NCBI GenBank assembly: GCA_039714215.1
Contig: JBDLJU010000134.1
Span: forward strand, 1 to 8,688
Length of the DNA: 8,688 bases
From: UBA11579 sp039714215
Lineage (GTDB): Bacteria; Chloroflexota; Anaerolineae; Anaerolineales; UBA11579
Direction of reading: 5' to 3'
The position numbers and the translations under genes are program-made. The notes under the pieces are model-generated. The model searched no databases and had not been told where the DNA came from. It worked only from the letters and a program-made list of their open reading frames with translations. Shown in pieces: positions 1-6,657 of the stretch (the first letter of the stretch is position 1; each line of letters opens with the position of its first letter).

Positions 1-668
1 AAATTGGCGACAACGCCGAGGTTATGGGTGATGAACAATGCCGATGTGGATTGATCCTTGATCAATTCACGCAGCAGGTCCAAGACTACCGCTTCAGTAG
101 TCACATCCAGGCTGGTGGTTGGTTCATCCAGGATTAAGAGCTTTGGTTGGTTGCTCAAAGCCATCGCCATCAGGATGCGCTGCTTTTGTCCCCCGCTCAA
201 CTCATGAGGATATTTTTTGGCAATCTGCGCCGGGTCTGGTAAGTGCACCCGCCCTAACCATTCGAATACCTGCTGTTTAATAGTGTGCTTATCATTGTCG
301 GGGAGGCTGCGTAAGCTCTCTGCAAGCTGCTCACCCACCCGAATGGCGGGGTTCAACGACGAGGATGGATCCTGTGGGACAAAACTGATCTCCGCTCCCC
401 ATAACTCGCGCAGGTCGTTGGGGGGCATCGAGAGCAAGTCTCTGGAAGCGAAGCGAATACTGCCGGCTGTGACCCGTCCTTCAGAGGAGAGGTAGCGCAT
501 GATCGCCAATCCCAATGTGGTTTTTCCAGAACCGCTCTCACCGACCAGGCCATAGATCTGACCCGGTTGGATTTCCAGGCTGACCTCACGTAATACCGGC
601 AGGTCTAACCCTTTGGCGGCATACACCATAGAGAGGTCTTTTACTTCGAGGATCGGTCTCGCGGTCAT
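1..668 (-). CDS. Peptide/nickel-type ABC transporter ATP-binding protein, 3' end cut by window edge
   Basis: This is the cytoplasmic ATPase subunit that powers an oligopeptide/dipeptide/nickel-type importer. Only the first 222 residues are inside the window and the frame stays open to base 1. Visible motifs, in order, are Walker A GESGSGKTT (43-51), Q-loop VPQDP (Q99), signature LSGGQ (157-161), Walker B LLILDE (177-182), D-loop SLD, and switch histidine in ITHN (H215). All are intact, so the visible part looks functional. The start at 668 lies 4 bases after the permease stop and has a GAGGA ribosome site inside the permease 3' end, which suggests translational coupling. It is the third gene of the operon. 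Importers of this type often have two ATPases (DppD and DppF types). The position suggests the D type, but the fragment does not settle it, and the substrate cannot be told from this subunit. Confidence 0.93.
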   Translation of the reverse strand, partial: MTARPILEVKDLSMVYAAKGLDLPVLREVSLEIQPGQIYGLVGESGSGKTTLGLAIMRYLSSEGRVTAGSIRFASRDLLSMPPNDLRELWGAEISFVPQDPSSSLNPAIRVGEQLAESLRSLPDNDKHTIKQQVFEWLGRVHLPDPAQIAKKYPHELSGGQKQRILMAMALSNQPKLLILDEPTTSLDVTTEAVVLDLLRELIKDQSTSALFITHNLGVVAN

Positions 669-672
669 CGGC

Positions 673-1557
673 TCATTCCTCACCGCGCAGTGCCTGTTTA
701 AGACCATCTGCCATCAGGTTGACCCCAATCACGATCAAGGCGATCACCCCGGCGGGAAAATATAACGCCCAGGGCACCTGCGTATAGGTCCGGCGGGCTT
801 CGTTGACCATTAATCCCCAATCAGGGTTTGGCGGCTGTACGCCCACCCCAAGGAATCCTAAAGAAGCGGTTAGAAAAATGGCATAAGAGAAACGCAGGGC
901 GGCTTCAACCGCCAAAGCGGGGTACACCGCGGGAAGCAATTGCCGGAAGAGGATAAAGGAGGTTTTCTCTCCCTGGGTGCGGGCAGAAGCAATATAGCTC
1001 TTCTGCTTCTCACCCAAAACCACGCTGCGTACCACGCGAGCGACAATTGGGGGATAAACAATAACCAGCACCCACAGCACGCTCTCCCGTGATGGGCCAA
1101 GCGTGCCCAGCATCAATAAGGCGAAGAGCAGCGCGGGGATCGACATCACGCTGTCGAACAGGCGCATCAAAATTTCATCGAACCAGCCGCCGTAATAGCC
1201 GCTGATCAACCCGAGGAAGGTGCCAATCAACACGGAGAGCAGGGTACCCAAACCTGCCAGCATGAAAATGTCTCGCGCCCCGAGAATCACCCGGCTGAAT
1301 ACATCACGACCGAGATGGTCGGTACCAAACCAGTGCCCGGCAGATGGCGCAAGACGGGCTTCTTCGTAAATGATTTCGTTGGCTTCAAAGGGCGCCAACC
1401 AAGGACCAAAGAACGCCGTCAGGGCAAAGAGCACAAAAATAATAGTGCCTAATGCTGAAGCTGGCCGGCGGAACAAACCCTTGACAAATCCAACAAAACG
1501 CCGCCCCCGGAAGGCGGCAGCGTTTTGTACCTGGACTTGGTCAAGTTTGGTGGTCAT
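673..1557 (-). CDS. ABC transporter permease, DppC/OppC type
   Basis: This is an integral inner-membrane subunit of a peptide/nickel-type importer, 294 residues long, which is normal for DppC/OppC. An N-terminal cytoplasmic stretch (1-34) leads into a first membrane helix (about 35-57). The periplasmic loop then carries GTDHLGRDVFSR (78-89), a family hallmark. Further hydrophobic segments lie at about 95-120, 131-153, 158-178, 215-240 and 264-285. The EAA-type cytoplasmic loop that contacts the ATPase is at about 190-210 (SARTQGEK followed by RQLLP). The C-terminal PPNPDWG motif (242-248) is also typical of DppC. The gene starts 6 bases after the binding-protein stop. No clear ribosome site precedes it, so translation is probably coupled. 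No DppB-type partner lies next to it here, although the channel normally needs two permeases. Confidence 0.95.
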   Translation of the reverse strand: MTTKLDQVQVQNAAAFRGRRFVGFVKGLFRRPASALGTIIFVLFALTAFFGPWLAPFEANEIIYEEARLAPSAGHWFGTDHLGRDVFSRVILGARDIFMLAGLGTLLSVLIGTFLGLISGYYGGWFDEILMRLFDSVMSIPALLFALLMLGTLGPSRESVLWVLVIVYPPIVARVVRSVVLGEKQKSYIASARTQGEKTSFILFRQLLPAVYPALAVEAALRFSYAIFLTASLGFLGVGVQPPNPDWGLMVNEARRTYTQVPWALYFPAGVIALIVIGVNLMADGLKQALRGEE

Positions 1558-1563
1558 TTACAA

Positions 1564-3126
1564 TCAGGGCTGGAAGATCGTCCGCAGGTCTGTCCGCCCA
1601 GGGAAAGCCTTTAGCTCAAAGCCGGCAAACGCTGTGTTGATCGCTCCAAATTGAGCAAAGTAATAGGGAATGATCACCGGGCCGCGTTCGACCAGTAATT
1701 GTTGGATCTGGGAGTAGGCCGCAATCCGTTCAGCCTCATCCAGGGTAGAACCAGCGATCTGGGCAAGCGCATCGAACTCGGCATCGGCGAAGTGAGCTTC
1801 ATTCCACTCCGCACCAGAGACCAGCATCACGTCCAGATAAAACTGCGGATACGGACGCGAGCCCCATCCGGTGATCCCCAGGTCAACTTCTAACCAGCCG
1901 TTTTCGCCATAATACACGCTTTCTGGCTCAACGCTGATCTCGACAAAAATATTGGCTTCCGCCCACTGCTGCTGGAGTACCACGGCCAGGTCTGGGCGGC
2001 TCCCGGAATCAGGCACGTGCAGGGTCAGCTCGATCCCGTCGGGATAACCAGCATCGGCGAGCAGTGCTTTGGCTGCTTCCACGTCACGGGAGGCCGGGGA
2101 AACCGAGGCATCATGATAGCTGTCGTAGAGCGGGCCGATCGGGCTGTCGTTGCCGACTGCGCCAAAGCCCTGATGCACCAATCCCAGGATTGCCTGGCGG
2201 TCGGTGGCCCGCTTGAAGGCTTCAATCACCAGCGGGTTATTGCCAGGCTCACGGTCTGAGCGTAAGCGGATCAGGTCAAAGCCATTGGTGGGGATTGCCA
2301 CGGTCTCAATCCCATCTTCGGTTTGCAGGCTTTCGAATAAGGCAGTCGACATGCGCATCACCAGGTCAACCTGACCGCCGCGCAGTGCGTCGATCATGGC
2401 GATGTCATCCGGGAAGAAGATGATTTCCACCCCGTCCAGCAGCGGCTGCCCGGCAATGAAATACTCAGGATTGGCCTGCAAGATGATCCGGTCTTCGGGG
2501 TTATACTCCACAACCGTAAAAGGACCGGTGCCGTTGAAATCACCGGCATCTGTAGTGCCATTTTTAATCATCAAAGCATGGTTGTCGCTGAGATCATAGA
2601 GGAAAAACGGGTTGGGGCTTTCGAGCGTGAAAACCACACTGCTTTCACCGGCAGCTTCGATACTGACAATGTTGCTGTACAGGCTGGAAGAGGCAAAGCC
2701 CAGCTCGGGGTCGCGCAGGCGGTCAAAACTCCAGACCACGTCTGCAGCGGAGAAGGGACTGCCATCGTGGAAGCTGACATTTTCTGCCAGGGTGAAGGTG
2801 TAAACCAGACCATCTTCACTCACCGACCACTCGGTGGCGAGACGCGGCACCAGGTTAGACCTGGCATCCACGTCAACCAGGTAGTCGTAGACTGCATTGG
2901 CAACGAATACCTCAGAGTCAGATGAGATCAACGCCGGATCTGTTTGGACAATCGGATGGTTGGCTACCCGGAGGATCACTCCACCCACTTGATCTTCCTG
3001 GACAACCTGGTCTGCGGAATTTTGATTAGCAATCGCGGCGTAATCACTACTGCAGCCTGCGATAATCAACGCTGAGAGGGTCAGCAATGCGAACGCAACC
3101 AGCGTGAACTTGTTCTTTGGGAACAT
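1564..3126 (-). CDS. Lipoprotein solute-binding protein, family 5 (SBP_bac_5), of the ABC importer
   Basis: This is the extracytoplasmic receptor that captures the substrate and delivers it to the neighbouring permease. It has 520 residues, normal for family 5. A lipoprotein signal peptide is clear: basic MFPKNK, a hydrophobic core, then lipobox IIAGC with the lipidated Cys at 25. A Ser- and Gln-containing linker follows. The family 5 signature is at about 97-130 (ATEWSVSEDG through FHDGSPFSAADV), and the typical middle and C-terminal lobes follow. A strong AAGGAG ribosome site sits 7 bases before the ATG. It is the first gene of the importer operon. Family members bind peptides, nickel, opines, sugars or other solutes, and the sequence does not tell me which. 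Confidence 0.95.
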   Translation of the reverse strand: MFPKNKFTLVAFALLTLSALIIAGCSSDYAAIANQNSADQVVQEDQVGGVILRVANHPIVQTDPALISSDSEVFVANAVYDYLVDVDARSNLVPRLATEWSVSEDGLVYTFTLAENVSFHDGSPFSAADVVWSFDRLRDPELGFASSSLYSNIVSIEAAGESSVVFTLESPNPFFLYDLSDNHALMIKNGTTDAGDFNGTGPFTVVEYNPEDRIILQANPEYFIAGQPLLDGVEIIFFPDDIAMIDALRGGQVDLVMRMSTALFESLQTEDGIETVAIPTNGFDLIRLRSDREPGNNPLVIEAFKRATDRQAILGLVHQGFGAVGNDSPIGPLYDSYHDASVSPASRDVEAAKALLADAGYPDGIELTLHVPDSGSRPDLAVVLQQQWAEANIFVEISVEPESVYYGENGWLEVDLGITGWGSRPYPQFYLDVMLVSGAEWNEAHFADAEFDALAQIAGSTLDEAERIAAYSQIQQLLVERGPVIIPYYFAQFGAINTAFAGFELKAFPGRTDLRTIFQP

Positions 3127-3133
3127 TTATTTT

Positions 3134-3139
3134 CTCCTT
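3134..3139 (-). promoter_or_regulatory. Ribosome binding site of the solute-binding protein
   Basis: AAGGAG on the minus strand, 7 bases before the ATG at 3126, fixes that start. It lies inside an 11-base near-palindrome, CTCCTAAGGAG (3134-3144). The upstream CTCC could pair with GGAG of the ribosome site around a three-base loop. A four-pair hairpin is too weak to call a regulatory switch. Confidence 0.75.
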
Positions 3140-3190
3140 AGGAGTTACCCTTTTATATCTTTTTGAAATGGATAATTTATATTAATCATT

Positions 3191-3202
3191 ACTCAATTGA
3201 GT
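3191..3202. repeat. 12-base perfect palindrome, possible operator
   Basis: ACTCAATTGAGT reads the same on both strands. It lies 65-76 bases upstream of the binding-protein start, overlapping the weak -35 candidate. A second short inverted repeat (3202-3216) abuts it. This fits an operator for a dimeric regulator, but the region is A+T-rich and short palindromes arise there by chance. Confidence 0.3.
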
Positions 3203-3313
3203 TGATCAGCAATCAATTAATTACATCAACGATGGGGGGAGATCAATCAAGATCACAACAATATGCCTATTCTACAGCATCGGAGAGACAATTTTGTGAG
3301 CGCACTGATGCAA

Positions 3314-4711
3314 TTAAGTATTATCTTCAATCGGCAGCATCACCTGGAAACAGGTTTTGCCAGGCGTTGAAAAAACTTTCATATCGCCGCGATGTTTTTG
3401 CACAATAATGTTATAGCTGATATTCAATCCCAGACCGGTGCCTTTCCCAGGAGCTTTGGTGGTAAAAAAGGCATCAAAGATCTTTGTCTGAATCTCGGGG
3501 GGGATGCCCGGCCCGTTGTCTTCAACTTCAACAAACACCCAATCACTCTCCTGTCTTGTGCGAATTACAATCTGGGCATCCTCCTGGTCTGCAAGAACAT
3601 CAGCAGCATTGTCAATTAAATTGGTCCACACCTGGTTGAGTTCGCTGCCGTACCCCATAATTTCAGGCAGGTCGGAGGCGTATTCCCGTTTGATATTGAT
3701 CTGATTCTTCAGCTTGTTGTGCATGATTGTCAGCGTATCATCGATGCCTTCATTGATATTGACAGATTGAACCGGGGCCTGATCAAGGTATGCATACGAT
3801 TTTAGAGATTTCACGATCGCCGAGATTCTGCTTGAGCCCTGAGAGACTTCGTTCAGCAGGCTGTAAACATCGTAAGAAGCGTTCAGCCATTCAATTACGC
3901 ACAATAAACGTTTATCGGTAAATTGTTCGGTCAGCGAGGCCAGCTCATCCTGGTCAAAGTTTAAATTAACCAGGTTAGGCGCCATCTGCCAGGCGTCTTC
4001 AATCTTGTGGGATGTCAGCCACTCCTCGATTTCCATTTCCATATCGCTGCGGGCAAGGGCATCCATTTCCGCAGGGGAAGCTGCCCGGGTGTGTACTTTT
4101 TCAGTCAAAGTATCCAGGATATTCCACTGCTGGTCATCGAAACCCAGGCGGCTGATATGCGCATAAGAGGCATCTAATTTTTTCGTAGCTTCTATCAAAT
4201 GATCAGCCCCGCGCTTCACCGCCGCCGCAGGATTGTTCAGCTCATGTGCAACTCCAGCAGTCAAGGTGCCCAACTGGGCCATTTTTTCGCTCTGCCTCAG
4301 GTTGACCTGGTCCTCGCGCAGGCGCCCGAGAATATTCTGGAACAGCGACTGCATCGCTGTTAAACTCGAATTCATCAATCGCTCAAGTTCTCGCCGCCGA
4401 ATGGTATAGAAAACCACGTCCGTGCGCGCCCGCACCGTGGCAGAACGGGGAACTTGCTCCAGGAGCGCCATTTCCCCAATGACTTCACCAGTTGTTCTCA
4501 CCGCCAGGAGCACATCCCTGCCGTTGGACTCTTTGATAATCTCAACCTCGCCTTCTTTAATAATATAGGCACGATCTCCCTGGTCCCCCTCGTGGAACAG
4601 TTCCTTTCCTTGGGGAAGATTTGCAAGGATCACGGTGTCAGATAGGCGATCTAAATCTTCTTGATTTAGTCCTTCGAACAATGGAATATTCTTTAAGAGT
4701 TGGTTAAACAT
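3314..4711 (-). CDS. Cytosolic histidine kinase with N-terminal cyclic-nucleotide-binding domain
   Basis: A 465-residue sensor kinase without membrane segments. Residues about 10-115 form a cNMP-binding (CAP-family) domain. Its phosphate-binding cassette is visible as GEVIGEMALLEQVPRSATV (75-93), with the cassette Glu80 and Arg89 that normally contact cyclic nucleotide. A helix (about 115-142) leads to an H-box with the phospho-accepting histidine H156 in VAHELNNPAAAV. The catalytic HATPase domain has the N-box (NLIDNAADVL, about 364-373), G1 DNGPGIP (398-404), F-box FDAFFTTK (412-419) and G2 GTGLGL (424-429). All ATP-site motifs are present. Between the H-box and the second dimerisation-like helix (about 288-307) lies an unusually long segment of roughly 100 residues. 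The ATG overlaps the upstream TAA stop by one base (TAATG), so translation is probably coupled to the REC-flavoprotein, its likely phosphotransfer partner. The ligand could be cAMP or cGMP made by the divergent cyclase; that is inference. Confidence 0.93.
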   Translation of the reverse strand: MFNQLLKNIPLFEGLNQEDLDRLSDTVILANLPQGKELFHEGDQGDRAYIIKEGEVEIIKESNGRDVLLAVRTTGEVIGEMALLEQVPRSATVRARTDVVFYTIRRRELERLMNSSLTAMQSLFQNILGRLREDQVNLRQSEKMAQLGTLTAGVAHELNNPAAAVKRGADHLIEATKKLDASYAHISRLGFDDQQWNILDTLTEKVHTRAASPAEMDALARSDMEMEIEEWLTSHKIEDAWQMAPNLVNLNFDQDELASLTEQFTDKRLLCVIEWLNASYDVYSLLNEVSQGSSRISAIVKSLKSYAYLDQAPVQSVNINEGIDDTLTIMHNKLKNQINIKREYASDLPEIMGYGSELNQVWTNLIDNAADVLADQEDAQIVIRTRQESDWVFVEVEDNGPGIPPEIQTKIFDAFFTTKAPGKGTGLGLNISYNIIVQKHRGDMKVFSTPGKTCFQVMLPIEDNT

Positions 4712-6372
4712 TATACGGTCTTCAGGTACTGGTGAATCAAACTGACTGCGATTGCGCCATAGCCAACTGCGGAAGCCACCCGTCTGACCGCCCCTTCGCG
4801 CACATCTCCGGCAGCAAAAATCCCTGGCACATTGGTTTCCAGCATGTAGGGCGCCCGCGGCATCGTCCAGCCTTTCGGCCGCTCGCCATCACGGAGCAGG
4901 TCCGGCCCGGTGGGGATAAAACCCGCCCGGTTGCGTTCTGCAATCCCATCGATTAGATCGGTATGGGCAACCGCCCCGATGAATATGTACATCGCTGCGG
5001 CGGGAACGGTCTGGCTTTCCTCAGTCTGATTGTTGACCATCGAAACTTCCTCCAGCCGATCTTTCCCATGAACTTCCGCCACCTCCCAGTTGGTGAGCAC
5101 ATCAATATTTTCTTGTGCATTGATCTGATCGATCAGGTAGGATGACATGCTGGTCTCCAGGGTACTCCCCCGCACCAGCATGGTGACCTTGCTGGAATAT
5201 CTGGCGAAATACATCGCTCCCTGCCCGGCAGAGTTTGCCCCACCAACCACGAAGACATGCTGATCCTTAAAATTGGCGGCCTCAGTGAGTGCCGCCCCAT
5301 AATAGACCCCCGCGCCGGTCAGCCGTTTAACCCCGGGCACATCCAGCTCCCTTAAGGACACGCCGGTAGCGAGCAGCAGCGCCTTGCAGGTGATCCGCTG
5401 CCCATCACTGAGCGTGACAATTTTATAAGGTTGCTCTACCTCAACTTTGACAACTTCAAGGGCAGTGATGATTTCACAACCCAGGCGGATAGATTGGTCT
5501 GTGGCGCGTTTCGCCAGATCGGAACCGCTGATCCCTTTTGGGAAACCAAGATAATTTTCAATCCGCGAGCTGGTGCCTGCCTGCCCGCCGGTGGCTGACT
5601 TTTCCACCACCAGGGTTTTCAATCCTTCAGATGCGCCGTAGACTGCCGCACCCAATCCGGCAGGACCGCCGCCGATGATGATCAAATCATAGTACGGGTC
5701 TGAGGCTTCGGTCTTCAGGCCAACTTTTTGTGCGAGCAGCTGAGTTTCAGGATTGAACAAGACCTCCCCTTCAGGGAAGAACACGGCAGGCAGCTTCTTC
5801 TCGCCCTGCTGCAGGTCATCGACCAGCTTCTTGGCTTCTGAATTAATTTCGATATCGAGCCACTGGTATGGGATCCGGTTGCGGGCCAAGAAATCTTTAA
5901 CATGATGGGAGCTGGCCGACCATAACGTACCTGCCACGCGGATGCCATCATAGGGCGGAGCGGCAGATGTCAGCCAATCACTGAGCAGGTCATCCAATAC
6001 CGGGAAGAGCTTCTCTTCCGGTGGGTCCCAGGGTTTCATCAAGTAGTGATCGAGTTCAATTGTGTTAATGCTGGCGATCGCCGCCTCGGTATCTGCGTAG
6101 GCGGTCAGCAGGATTTTGCGCGCCTGGGGGTACAGCTGGCGCGCCTCAGCAAGGAACTCAGTGCCGCTCATTTCGGGCATGCGCTGGTCGGCGACAAACA
6201 ATGCCACAGGCTCATTCCGTTTTTTTAATTCCAATAATGTGTCCAGGGCTTCCTGCCCTGAGTTGGCTTTCAACACCCGGTAATCCTTACCGTACTGCAT
6301 CCGCAGATCGCGATTGATCGCGTTCAATACCTGGGGCTCATCATCGACAGACATGATCACTGGTTTTCCCAT
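4711..6372 (-). CDS. Response regulator fused to glutaredoxin-like and thioredoxin-reductase-like flavoprotein domains
   Basis: A 553-residue three-domain protein, numbered from the ATG at 6372. The REC domain (about 4-130) has the acidic pair D10/D11, phospho-acceptor D62 in VADQRMPEMSG, T90 and K113. A thioredoxin-fold, glutaredoxin-like domain (about 143-218) follows, but its CxxC position reads SASS (S152, S155). The C-terminal TrxB-like domain (about 228-550) has FAD-binding GGGPAG (234-239), GGQ near 262, an NAD(P)H-binding GGANSAG (377-383) and the C-terminal GIFAAGDVR. The reductase CATC is replaced by GAAL, with Gly359 and Leu362 in the Cys positions. Only two cysteines exist (C299, C329), neither in a redox motif, so ordinary thioredoxin reduction is unlikely. 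FAD and NAD(P)H binding should still be possible. I chose the 6372 start because AAGGAG lies 9 bases before it. An in-frame ATG at 6429 would add 19 residues but has no ribosome site. It is first in an operon with the kinase. Confidence 0.92.
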   Translation of the reverse strand: MGKPVIMSVDDEPQVLNAINRDLRMQYGKDYRVLKANSGQEALDTLLELKKRNEPVALFVADQRMPEMSGTEFLAEARQLYPQARKILLTAYADTEAAIASINTIELDHYLMKPWDPPEEKLFPVLDDLLSDWLTSAAPPYDGIRVAGTLWSASSHHVKDFLARNRIPYQWLDIEINSEAKKLVDDLQQGEKKLPAVFFPEGEVLFNPETQLLAQKVGLKTEASDPYYDLIIIGGGPAGLGAAVYGASEGLKTLVVEKSATGGQAGTSSRIENYLGFPKGISGSDLAKRATDQSIRLGCEIITALEVVKVEVEQPYKIVTLSDGQRITCKALLLATGVSLRELDVPGVKRLTGAGVYYGAALTEAANFKDQHVFVVGGANSAGQGAMYFARYSSKVTMLVRGSTLETSMSSYLIDQINAQENIDVLTNWEVAEVHGKDRLEEVSMVNNQTEESQTVPAAAMYIFIGAVAHTDLIDGIAERNRAGFIPTGPDLLRDGERPKGWTMPRAPYMLETNVPGIFAAGDVREGAVRRVASAVGYGAIAVSLIHQYLKTV

Positions 6373-6381
6373 TGATTTTAA

Positions 6382-6387
6382 CTCCTT
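6382..6387 (-). promoter_or_regulatory. Ribosome binding site that decides the REC-flavoprotein start
   Basis: AAGGAG on the minus strand, 9 bases before the ATG at 6372. The next in-frame ATG upstream (6429) is preceded by CTAACTGCAATCT, with no ribosome site. The REC domain also begins right after the 6372 start (GKPVIMSVDDEP), as is usual for N-terminal REC domains. Confidence 0.7.
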
Positions 6388-6429
6388 GAGAGGGTCGGTT
6401 TTTTTCTCCAATTTATGTTGGTTTAACAT

Positions 6430-6657
6430 AGATTGCAGTTAGGTTTAAACAAGACTTGCTTTTATATACAGCTGCGGATTGGCGATGGAAGCAAAATTCT
6501 AGATTATTATATCGTATTTAATACAAATTTTGTCTTATTTGTGTTATATTTAGGTGTATTTAAAAATTACATATCAAAAGAATTCCTCCACAACTGCTCA
6601 CAACAAGAGATTAATGCTAGTTTGGTTAAATTATTCCAACCAGAAAAAGGGAAACAT
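6430..6657. promoter_or_regulatory. Divergent A+T-rich promoter region between the REC-flavoprotein/kinase operon and the cyclase
   Basis: A+T-rich 228 bases with base composition unlike the flanking genes. It is open in the cyclase frame, but the translation shows no domain and I treat it as non-coding. Minus strand: a perfect TATAAT at 6511-6506, with a weak -35 AAGACA (6536-6531) at a long 19-base spacing. This would give a leader of roughly 125 bases before the 6372 start. Plus strand: TATATT at 6545-6550 is the best -10 candidate, without a good -35. I saw no CAP-like TGTGA-N6-TCACA site. The close divergence suggests the two transcripts are co-controlled. Confidence 0.45.
6647..6652 (+). 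promoter_or_regulatory. Ribosome binding site of the cyclase
   Basis: AAGGGA, 5 bases before the ATG at 6658, supports that start over the in-frame ATG at 6433. The 6433 start would lie within a few bases of the divergent gene and add 75 A+T-rich residues with no recognisable domain. Confidence 0.65.

Larger units (their letters stand above)
3127..3313 (-). promoter_or_regulatory. Intergenic region carrying the putative promoter of the ABC importer operon
   Basis: This A+T-rich 187-base gap lies between the histidine kinase stop and the binding-protein start. I see no gene and no clear terminator in it. On the minus strand a TATAAA at 3181-3176 is the best -10 candidate, but its -35 (TCAACT, 18 bases upstream) matches only three of six consensus positions. 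Two inverted repeats lie just upstream: a perfect 12-base palindrome ACTCAATTGAGT (3191-3202) and TTGAT-N5-ATCAA (3202-3216). They would sit where an operator for the importer could be. The presence of a promoter follows mainly from the gap and the strong first ribosome site. Confidence 0.4.

Noticed and set aside
2578..2925. Plus-strand open frame of 115 codons opposite the solute-binding protein gene
   Set aside because: It is a shadow of the family 5 binding-protein gene, with no ribosome site or recognisable domain.
3134..3144. Ribosome-site hairpin as a riboswitch-like control
   Set aside because: Only four base pairs around a three-base loop. Too weak, and overlap of CTCC and GGAG is expected by chance.
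3253..3299. TCACAA (3253-3258) and TTGTGA (3294-3299) as a CAP-like site
   Set aside because: The half-sites are 35 bases apart and in the wrong spacing and orientation for a CAP site (TGTGA-N6-TCACA). Six-base arms at this distance are likely chance.
3127..4711. Kinase and ABC importer genes as one operon
   Set aside because: The same strand, but a 187-base A+T-rich gap with promoter-like features and a strong new ribosome site separate them.
6373..6429. In-frame 19-residue N-terminal extension of the REC-flavoprotein
   Set aside because: No ribosome site before 6429. The stretch is Lys-rich and contains the AAGGAG of the better start at 6372. Kept only as an alternative.
6433..6657. In-frame 75-residue N-terminal extension of the cyclase
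   Set aside because: A+T-rich, no domain, no ribosome site, and it would occupy the whole divergent promoter region. The ATG at 6658 has a ribosome site.
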